From assembly GCF_000746025.2 (NCBI RefSeq), contig NZ_CP045798.1:3703501-3767500 (forward strand): a stretch of DNA of 64,000 nucleotides. The letters run 5' to 3'. Of the stretch, positions 58,488-64,000 are shown in pieces. The notes below the pieces were generated by a model. It was not told the DNA's origin, made no database searches, and saw only the letters and a list, made by a program, of their open reading frames with translations. The DNA comes from Thermanaerosceptrum fracticalcis (GTDB taxonomy: Bacteria; Bacillota; Peptococcia; DRI-13). The translations under genes and the position numbers were made by a program. Each line of letters opens with the position of its first letter. Within the stretch, counting starts at the first letter, position 1.

Positions 58488-58928
58488 CATTTTGAAGTTT
58501 TCGTTAACGTCGCAAACAGGAATCTATTAAACTATGTATAAATTTCTATGTATGCCTGAATTCCGCTTTTATTATGCAGAACAGCATGAACGTCTTAAAA
58601 CTCTTTCTACAGCAGTACACCCTTTGTATAACTCTTTCCATTTCTCACTACCACGGGCGGGGGCAGTATACTTACGAAGATCCTCTTCCACATTTATATA
58701 TTAAAATAAAGAACCCTATTATGAACGAGGAGGCTATGCATATACTTACAAATATTAAGAAAGACAAAATATTAACTGCTACATTATGAGTGCTCTTATT
58801 GGCGGGTAACCGCCAACTTATTTTTGAAGTAGTATTAATACTTGTCAGGATAGAAATTTAGGTTTATCATATAAATATTATTAAATATGTTTATATTAAG
58901 TTATATATTAATGTAGAGGAATGATAAT
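58488..58928. other. Intergenic stretch upstream of the permease
   Basis: A 71-codon frame at 58574-58789 has no recognisable features and is not called. A perfect hairpin, TTGGCGG/CCGCCAA, lies at 58799-58816 and may be a terminator. An imperfect AT-rich inverted repeat around 58869-58895 (ATATAAATATT...AATATGTTTATAT) resembles an ArsR/SmtB-type operator just before the permease gene. Confidence 0.5.
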
Positions 58929-59897
58929 ATGTTTATTTGGACACAACAACTTGCCGATTGGTTAGTTTATAATGTGTTTAATATTGCACGAAATTCAAAG
59001 ATCGGCGACGCCCTGAATTTCTTCATCTATGATACCATTAAGATTTTCATCCTGCTGTTAATGATTATCTATGCCATAACCTTTATTAGAAGCTTTTTCC
59101 CACCGGAGAAGACTAAAAAGATCCTGGCCGGAAAAAAGGGGAATACCTTTGTTGCCCATGTTTTTGCGGCAATGTTAGGTATCGTTACACCTTTCTGTTC
59201 CTGCTCGGCAGTACCCCTTTTTATCGGTTTTGTGGAAGCTGGAATTCCTTTAGGTGTAACCTTCTCATACCTTATTGCTGCTCCCATGGTTAACGAAGTG
59301 GCTTTAGGTCTGTTATACGGACTTTTTGGGTGGAAGATTGCCCTCGTTTATATTATTTCCGGTGAGGTCATCGCTATTGTTAGCGGATTAATTCTAGGCA
59401 AACTAGGTCTAGAAAAATACGTGGAAGATTATGTATACCAGATTAAAGTAGGGGATGCAGGTGTTGAGCTACCAAAGCAAACTATTAAAGAAAGGCTCCT
59501 TGATTCTTGGCAATTTACTAAAGATTTGCTTAAGAAAATCTGGCCCTATGTGGTGATTGGTATTGCTATTGGCGGATTTATGCATGGCTGGATTCCGACT
59601 AATTCTCTAGCCAAATATGCTGGAAAAGACAATCCTTTTGCCGTATTTATTGCTGTGGCCTTTGGCATACCTCTGTATTCCAATGCAGCTGGGGTTATAC
59701 CTTTGGTAAGTGAACTAACGAGGGCAGGGGTAGCTATGGGTACAGCTTTGGCCTTCATGATGGCAGTTACTTCCCTAAGTATTCCTGAAATGATTCTATT
59801 ACGAAGAGTTTTAAAACCAAAACTTTTAGCCATCTTTATTGGTATAACTGGAACGGGAATTTTGTTTACAGGATATTTATTCAACATTATTTTATAA
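58929..59897 (+). CDS. UPF0718/ArsP-like permease (DUF318)
   Basis: This 322-residue permease has about eight helices. The pattern TPFCSCSAVPLFIGFVEAGIPLG and AAPMVNEVALGLLYGLFGW, then YSNAAGVIPLVSELTRAGVAMGTALAFMMAVTSLSIPEMILLRRV, is the DUF318/ArsP family, implicated in efflux of organoarsenicals or other metal-thiol compounds. The CSCS cysteines are probable ligand contacts. An ArsR relic, Acr3 and a thioredoxin-like protein follow, which makes an arsenic-resistance group. Confidence 0.9.
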   Translation: MFIWTQQLADWLVYNVFNIARNSKIGDALNFFIYDTIKIFILLLMIIYAITFIRSFFPPEKTKKILAGKKGNTFVAHVFAAMLGIVTPFCSCSAVPLFIGFVEAGIPLGVTFSYLIAAPMVNEVALGLLYGLFGWKIALVYIISGEVIAIVSGLILGKLGLEKYVEDYVYQIKVGDAGVELPKQTIKERLLDSWQFTKDLLKKIWPYVVIGIAIGGFMHGWIPTNSLAKYAGKDNPFAVFIAVAFGIPLYSNAAGVIPLVSELTRAGVAMGTALAFMMAVTSLSIPEMILLRRVLKPKLLAIFIGITGTGILFTGYLFNIIL

Positions 59898-59953
59898 CTG
59901 ACAATAGGAACTTCTACAGCTTTGTGTTTTCCTTTATAGTAGATGGTGGCTAG

Positions 59954-60157
59954 GCAACAATCTTTCATCATCTCAAGGTCTTGGCAGAAGTAGGGCTTAT
60001 CAATGTAGAAAAAAGAGGAAAATGGTGCTTTTACAATTTAAGTCAGCAAAGCATAAGTAACCTGCATGATTTATTAGATAAAGCACTTTTTCATGACGAA
60101 GTTGTGCTCCATCTATGTGACTCTTCTTGCGACGGCTTGAGAAAGCCAAAGGAATAA
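59954..60157 (+). pseudogene. ArsR-family repressor relic (C-terminal half)
   Basis: The frame from a TAG stop at 59951 has no start and reads ATIFHHLKVLAEVGLINVEK then RGKWCFYNLS, the DNA-recognition helix and wing of ArsR/SmtB repressors, and ends after a Cys pair (LCDSSCDG). The N-terminal half, with the dimerisation helix and usual CVC metal box, is missing. It lies between the permease and acr3, the position expected for the arsenic regulator. Confidence 0.85.
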
Positions 60158-60239
60158 AAGGAGGTAAAGTATAAAGCAAAAATATTAAGAAAGTTATATG
60201 GATATTGTGTAAAAATAGATAAATACGAGGAGGTATCAC

Positions 60240-61301
60240 ATGAAAAATTCCGCTTCTGCAAAACTATCTACCTTAGACCGTTTTCTAACTTTATGGATCT
60301 TTCTCGCTATGGCCATTGGAGTAGGGGCAGGATGGGCCTTTCCGGGTGTAGCAACTTGGTTAGATAAGCTCTCTGTTGGTACAACATCTATTCCTATTGC
60401 TATCGGTTTAATTGTTATGATGTATCCTCCGCTGGCGAAAGTTAAGTATGATGAATTAGGCAAGGTGTTTAAAAATCGAACTGTTGTAAAACTATCATTA
60501 GTACAGAACTGGATTATCGGTCCAATCCTCATGTTTGCCCTTGCAATTATCTTTTTACGTAGTTACCCGGAATATATGGTTGGTCTTATCCTCATTGGTT
60601 TAGCCAGATGTATAGCTATGGTTATCGTATGGAACAGCCTGGCTAAAGGTGATAATGAATATGCTGCTGCTTTAGTGGCCCTCAACTCCATCTTTCAGGT
60701 GATCTTTTATTCCATATATTCATATATATTTATCACTCTGTTACCAGATTGGCTTGGTTTACAAGGGATGGAAGTACATGTTTCTATTGGGGAAGTAGCT
60801 ACGAGTGTAGCTATTTATTTGGGAATTCCTTTTGTGGCGGGTTTCCTGACCAGGTATTTTCTTGTTCCTGCTAAAGGTAAGGAATGGTACGAGAAAGTTT
60901 TTGTACCTAAGATCAGTCCATTGGCTCTCATAGCCCTGTTATTTACCATTGTGGTAATGTTTTCCTTAAAAGGTAGTTACATAGTTAAGCTGCCTATGGA
61001 TGTAGTTAGAATCTCCATTCCTTTAATAATTTACTTTGTAGTAATGTTTATTTTATCCTTCTTCCTTAGTAAACAATTTGGTGTTAATTATGAGCAGTCT
61101 ACTACCCTTGCTTTTACTGCTGCCAGCAACAACTTTGAACTTGCTATTGCCGTTGCCGTAGCTGTGTTTGGTATCAATTCCGGGCAAGCTTTTGCCGCTG
61201 TTATAGGTCCTCTTATTGAGGTACCGGTAATGATTGGTCTGGTAAACGTGGCTCTCCCTTTTAAGGAGAAATACTTTAAGGATGATATTTTTAGAGGATA
61301 A
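60240..61301 (+). CDS. acr3: Arsenite efflux permease Acr3
   Basis: This 353-residue permease of the BART superfamily has ten helices and the Acr3 signature: [21 protein letters not shown] near the N-terminus, [27 protein letters not shown], and [19 protein letters not shown] with the conserved cysteine needed for arsenite transport. [20 protein letters not shown] marks the later hairpin. The GAGGAGG site precedes ATG. It exports As(III); control would have come from the truncated ArsR upstream. Confidence 0.94.
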   Translation: MKNSASAKLSTLDRFLTLWIFLAMAIGVGAGWAFPGVATWLDKLSVGTTSIPIAIGLIVMMYPPLAKVKYDELGKVFKNRTVVKLSLVQNWIIGPILMFALAIIFLRSYPEYMVGLILIGLARCIAMVIVWNSLAKGDNEYAAALVALNSIFQVIFYSIYSYIFITLLPDWLGLQGMEVHVSIGEVATSVAIYLGIPFVAGFLTRYFLVPAKGKEWYEKVFVPKISPLALIALLFTIVVMFSLKGSYIVKLPMDVVRISIPLIIYFVVMFILSFFLSKQFGVNYEQSTTLAFTAASNNFELAIAVAVAVFGINSGQAFAAVIGPLIEVPVMIGLVNVALPFKEKYFKDDIFRG

Positions 61302-61319
61302 AAGAAAGGAGTTATAATT

Positions 61320-61559
61320 ATGAAAATTAAGGTCTATGGTCCAGGCTGTATGAACTGTACTAACCTTGAAAAAGAAGTTATAAATGCCCTTGCTGAGTTG
61401 GATATGGCGGCAAATGTAGAAAAAGTAACAGATATAAAAGCTATTGTAGAAGCCGGTATTATGATGACTCCCGGATTAGTTATTAACGGCAAGGTTAAAT
61501 CTTATGGTCGTGTTCCAAGAAGAGAAGAGATAAAAAAGTTTATTAATGAAGAGCTCTAA
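61320..61559 (+). CDS. Small thioredoxin-like protein (redox-active disulfide protein)
   Basis: A 79-residue thioredoxin-fold protein has an active-site CxxC in GPGCMNCTNLEKEV (about residues 10-13), and MMTPGLVINGKVKSYGRVP with the cis-proline segment. This short class (MTH895/TM0996-like) is often encoded with arsenic or metal permeases. It follows acr3 by 18 bp with AAAGGAG upstream, so it belongs to the same transcript and may reduce or carry metal-thiol substrates. Confidence 0.92.
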   Translation: MKIKVYGPGCMNCTNLEKEVINALAELDMAANVEKVTDIKAIVEAGIMMTPGLVINGKVKSYGRVPRREEIKKFINEEL

Positions 61560-61850
61560 TATATACCGGGGATGGCGGCAACCACGACTTGCAATACCTG
61601 AAATAATATAAATACCAGTACGCTTAAGGAGCCATATGAAAGAAGGAGATTCCTGAAATTATCGGGTTCATGAACCCTCCTCCCCAAAATAATGATACCC
61701 AGGCCCTCCCCCCGATGATGTTGAAACTGATAAAGTGCCGGTAACTCATGGAACCAATACCGGCAACAAAAGGGGCAAAGGTGCGGATAATAGGAATAAA
61801 CCTGCCGATCGCACTCAAAACAATAAACAATTGACGCAATATGCAAGTTA
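61556..61850 (-). pseudogene. VTT-domain (DedA and TVP38-like) relic
   Basis: On the minus strand one frame reads [20 protein letters not shown] then [22 protein letters not shown], the core of DedA-family membrane proteins. Another frame downstream reads [20 protein letters not shown] then VVVAAIPGIY and a stop, the N-terminal part of TVP38/TMEM64-like proteins. Neither has the rest of its gene. The stretch looks like two broken VTT-domain genes fused by deletion. Confidence 0.75.
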
Positions 61851-61921
61851 TGATATATTAATCTTCGTAAATTGAAACCATGAAGGTTTCGTCAAACACA
61901 TTTTCAAAAAGTACGAATTAG

Positions 61922-61966
61922 ACCCATGAAGGGACTGGACTTTTTAGTTTGCCCTTTATGGGTTTA
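61922..61966 (+). promoter_or_regulatory. Long hairpin directly upstream of cbiM
   Basis: ACCCATGAAGGG (61922-61933) pairs completely, with one G-U, with CCCTTTATGGGT (61952-61963), followed by TTATTTT and then the AGAGGAG site of cbiM. A smaller GAAACC/GGTTTC stem lies at 61874-61890. It is placed like an attenuator, but no cobalamin or NiCo riboswitch consensus was seen. Confidence 0.6.
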
Positions 61967-61988
61967 TTTTGTAGAGGAGATGATAAAA

Positions 61989-63041
61989 ATGCATATGGCG
62001 GATGCTTTAATTTCACCTGTTGTAGGTGGAACCATGTGGGCTGCTACAGCAGGAGTTGCAGCTTATTCGATGAAAAAAATCCAGGATGATATGGACGAAA
62101 AGAAAATCCCTTTGATGGGAGTAATGGGAGCTTTTGTTTTTGCTGCCCAGATGATTAATTTTTCAATTCCTGGAACTGGTTCCAGTGGCCACCTTGGAGG
62201 TGGCATGTTGCTCGCTATTTTACTTGGTCCTTATGCCGGATTCCTTACCATGGCCTCAATTCTTGTTATTCAAGCCTTATTTTTTGCAGATGGAGGCTTG
62301 TTGGCATTAGGGTGTAATGTATTCAATCTTGGTTTTTTTACATGTTTTATTGCCTATCCGCTGATATATAAGCGGATCATGGGCAAAGGTTATTCCCCCA
62401 AACGCATTTTTGGAGCAGCAATGCTTTCAGCAATTATAGGCCTTCAGCTTGGAGCCTTCGGCGTCGTACTTGAAACGCTGTTTTCCGGGAAAACAGAATT
62501 ACCGTTTGGCACCTTCGTAATGCTGATGCAACCCATCCATCTTGCGATAGGTGTGGTGGAAGGCCTTATCACTACAGCTATTGTTACATTTGTTTGGAAG
62601 GCACGGCCGGAAATCATTGAGAAAGCTGCTTTGGGAGAAGCACTGGGCAGCATCTCCATAAAAAAGGTTTTAGCTGGTTTTGCTATTGCGGCGGTGATTG
62701 CTGGAGGCGTCTTCTCGTGGTTTGCTTCTACTAATCCTGATGGGCTGGAATGGTCTATGTTTAAGACTGCAGGAAAAGAGGAGCTTGAAGCAACAGATGG
62801 CATTCATCAGAAACTTTCTGAAATCCAGAGCAAAACCGCCTTTTTACCCGATTATAGCTTTAAGACGCCTGAAAACGAGAAGGAACAGAGTGCCGGAGAA
62901 GGCGAAGAGTCCTGGCCTGCTGTGAATAGCGGAACCAGTATTTCAGGGTTAGTTGGCGGCGGTATGACGCTTGCCTTGGCAGCTTTTACTGGGATGACCA
63001 TCAGCATGATCAAAAGAAGGAAGAAAAAAGTAATCGTTTGA
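61989..63041 (+). CDS. cbiM: Cobalt/nickel ECF transporter S component CbiM with PDGLE (CbiN-like) tail
   Basis: A protein of about 350 residues starts MHMADALISPVVGGTMWA, the metal-site N-terminus of CbiM/NikM in which the second-residue His binds Co/Ni; this fixes the start at 61989 (AGAGGAG upstream) and rejects the longer frame. Seven or so helices follow (PGTGSSGHLGGGMLLAILLGPYAGFL). The C-terminal part contains ASTNPDGLEWSMFK, the PDGLE domain normally supplied by CbiN/NikN, and a final helix. It is therefore an M-N fusion. CbiQ and CbiO follow. Confidence 0.93.
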   Translation: MHMADALISPVVGGTMWAATAGVAAYSMKKIQDDMDEKKIPLMGVMGAFVFAAQMINFSIPGTGSSGHLGGGMLLAILLGPYAGFLTMASILVIQALFFADGGLLALGCNVFNLGFFTCFIAYPLIYKRIMGKGYSPKRIFGAAMLSAIIGLQLGAFGVVLETLFSGKTELPFGTFVMLMQPIHLAIGVVEGLITTAIVTFVWKARPEIIEKAALGEALGSISIKKVLAGFAIAAVIAGGVFSWFASTNPDGLEWSMFKTAGKEELEATDGIHQKLSEIQSKTAFLPDYSFKTPENEKEQSAGEGEESWPAVNSGTSISGLVGGGMTLALAAFTGMTISMIKRRKKKVIV

Positions 63042-63089
63042 AAGTTTGAGGCAGTATGGATAACCTCGCCTTTAATTCTTTGTTAGGAT

Positions 63090-63911
63090 ATGATATGTGC
63101 TATGTCAAACATCATGAATTCATTATATAATATGCGGCTTCTGGACGACCTGGCTCGGAAAGAAACCTTCATTCACAGGATACATCCCCTCGTGAAGCTT
63201 CTAACCACAGTCATTTACTTGACTGTGGTTGTATCCTTTAACAGATATGAAATCATCGGACTGTTTCCGCTAATTTTTTATCCTGTGCTGGTGTTGGTAC
63301 TGGCGGAGCTTCCGATAGGACCTATATTTAGAAGAATACTACTTGTCGAACCTTTTATTATCGGAATAGGTATATTAAACCCATTGTTTGACCACCAGGT
63401 CTTTATACTTGGCGGACTGACCATATCAAGAGGATGGGTCACCTTTTTTTCTGTTTTCTTGAAGTGCGGATTCACAGTGGCTGCCGCGCTTCTCCTTATT
63501 GCGACCACAGGGATGGATAGTCTTGCATCGGCTCTGAGGATGCTGAAAATCCCACGTTTGTTTGTATTACAGTTACTATTGACCTACCGGTATATCTCAG
63601 TGCTGATGGAGGAGGTTGCCCGTACATTAAGGGCTTATTCACTACGGGCTCCTCAGCAGAAGGGCGTTCACCGGAGCGCTTGGGGTTCATTGGCAGGACA
63701 GATTATAATACGGACGTTTGAAAGGGCGCAGCGTATTTATCAAGCTATGTGCTTAAGAGGTTTTGCAGGGGAATACAATATAGGAGATTACCGGAAGATT
63801 AAAGCCTCGGATTGGGCCTATCTGGCAGGATGGGTTTTGTTCTTTGCAGTAGCAAGAATTTATAATATCCCTGTAATGATAGGTTCACTGTTAACAGGAG
63901 TGGTAAGATGA
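63090..63911 (+). CDS. cbiQ: Cobalt/nickel ECF transporter T component CbiQ
   Basis: This 273-residue T subunit has about five helices and the coupling motifs TLRAYSLRAP and RTFERAQRIYQAMCLRGFAG. The N-terminal region DLARKETFIHRIHPLVKLLTT is typical. Start at 63090 or the ATG at 63102; neither has an ideal site. It lies 48 bp after cbiM and overlaps cbiO by 4 bp (ATGA), completing the cbiM-Q-O order. It is clearly diverged from the CbiQ-type protein at 6750. Confidence 0.92.
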   Translation: MICAMSNIMNSLYNMRLLDDLARKETFIHRIHPLVKLLTTVIYLTVVVSFNRYEIIGLFPLIFYPVLVLVLAELPIGPIFRRILLVEPFIIGIGILNPLFDHQVFILGGLTISRGWVTFFSVFLKCGFTVAAALLLIATTGMDSLASALRMLKIPRLFVLQLLLTYRYISVLMEEVARTLRAYSLRAPQQKGVHRSAWGSLAGQIIIRTFERAQRIYQAMCLRGFAGEYNIGDYRKIKASDWAYLAGWVLFFAVARIYNIPVMIGSLLTGVVR

Positions 63912-64000
63912 GTCACCATATAACAGAGGTAAAAGATTTGCATTATATTTACCCGGATGGCCACAGGGCAATAAATGGTATGTCCTTCCGAATCCACCAT
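63908..64000 (+). CDS. cbiO: Cobalt/nickel ECF transporter ATPase CbiO (partial, runs off the window)
   Basis: The first 31 codons (MSHHITEVKDLHYIYPDGHR then AINGMSFRIHH) match the N-terminus of CbiO ATPases, including the conserved aromatic A-loop residue in YxYPDG. The Walker A and all later motifs lie beyond the right edge. It overlaps cbiQ by 4 bp. Confidence 0.9.
   Translation, partial: MSHHITEVKDLHYIYPDGHRAINGMSFRIHH

Noticed and set aside
58574-58789. A 71-codon plus-strand frame before the UPF0718 permease, followed by a perfect hairpin.
   Set aside because: No recognisable domain, no convincing ribosome binding site, uneven composition. A hairpin after it is not enough to call a gene.
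59893-59971. A minus-strand reading beginning MMKDCCLATIYYKGKHKAVE that resembles the start of CooT-type nickel proteins.
   Set aside because: Only about 25 residues resemble the family; beyond that it is antisense to the permease. Too short to separate from chance.
1-64000. tRNA, rRNA, CRISPR arrays, insertion sequences and prophage genes.
   Set aside because: Both strands were read for these; no cloverleaf, rRNA-like conserved stretch, regularly spaced 25-40 bp repeats, transposase or phage structural signatures were seen. The heptameric arrays lack the spacer structure of CRISPR.

Overview
The window reads as a chromosomal segment of an anaerobic, endospore-forming Firmicute, most likely a clostridial or Peptococcaceae-type organism. 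This is inferred from gene content: GerA/GerB/GerC germination proteins, a Spo0E-type gene, Amj, YkuK, a fabK-type enoyl reductase, purple Shine-Dalgarno sequences, frequent TTG/GTG starts and many intrinsic terminators. No rRNA, tRNA, CRISPR array, phage or intact insertion sequence was seen. Nothing was searched against a database; family names come from motifs and overall sequence character.

Layout: 0.2-5.6 kb has a flavoprotein and a spore germination cluster with a decayed GerC copy. 5.8-10.8 kb has the Amj lipid II flippase, an orphan ECF CbiQ-CbiO pair, a polysaccharide deacetylase and CorA. 11-21.4 kb has threonine synthase, a DUF2157/GDYXXLXY membrane pair, an EAL-CBS-GGDEF protein and a MacB-like ABC exporter with a CARDB-like extracytoplasmic partner. 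21.5-31.7 kb has an iron-type dehydrogenase, a HisC-like aminotransferase, a SsuA/THI5-type ABC transporter, tenI, and a TPP-riboswitch-controlled operon thiS-thiG-thiH-thiF-thiD-thiE. 31.7-35.7 kb has a YkuK-like protein, a radical-SAM/partner DNA repair pair behind a perfect LexA-box promoter, and fabK.

35.7-43.8 kb is a sigma-54 catabolic island: a CoA-transferase and an HMG-CoA-lyase-family enzyme, a PrpR-like enhancer-binding regulator, and a DctPQM TRAP importer. Two -24/-12 promoters are each preceded by the same inverted half-sites (TGTTTCA / TGAAACA, centres exactly 30 bp apart), so one regulon joins import to CoA activation and cleavage. The second promoter now reads first through relics of a LeuC-like and a CoA-transferase gene before reaching the TRAP genes. 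44-54.7 kb holds transporters (one with a degenerate duplicate of its own 3' end), an NSS transporter with a 28-residue MetS-like subunit, a Spo0E gene broken by a 16-bp tandem duplication, a MEDS protein, an orphan pilin, glutamate dehydrogenase and signalling proteins. 54.8-64 kb holds a PhoR/PhoP-like two-component system with two identical direct-repeat boxes at its putative targets, an arsenic/metal group with an ArsR relic, a VTT-domain relic, and a cobalt/nickel ECF transporter that runs off the right edge.

Two genome-scale patterns stand out. First, intergenic arrays with a strict 7-bp period, in several sequence families, occur at more than ten places from base 21 to base 31778 and were not seen after that. 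Second, broken genes are concentrated in the right half (LeuC, CoA-transferase, permease tail, Spo0E, membrane-fusion protein, ArsR, VTT).
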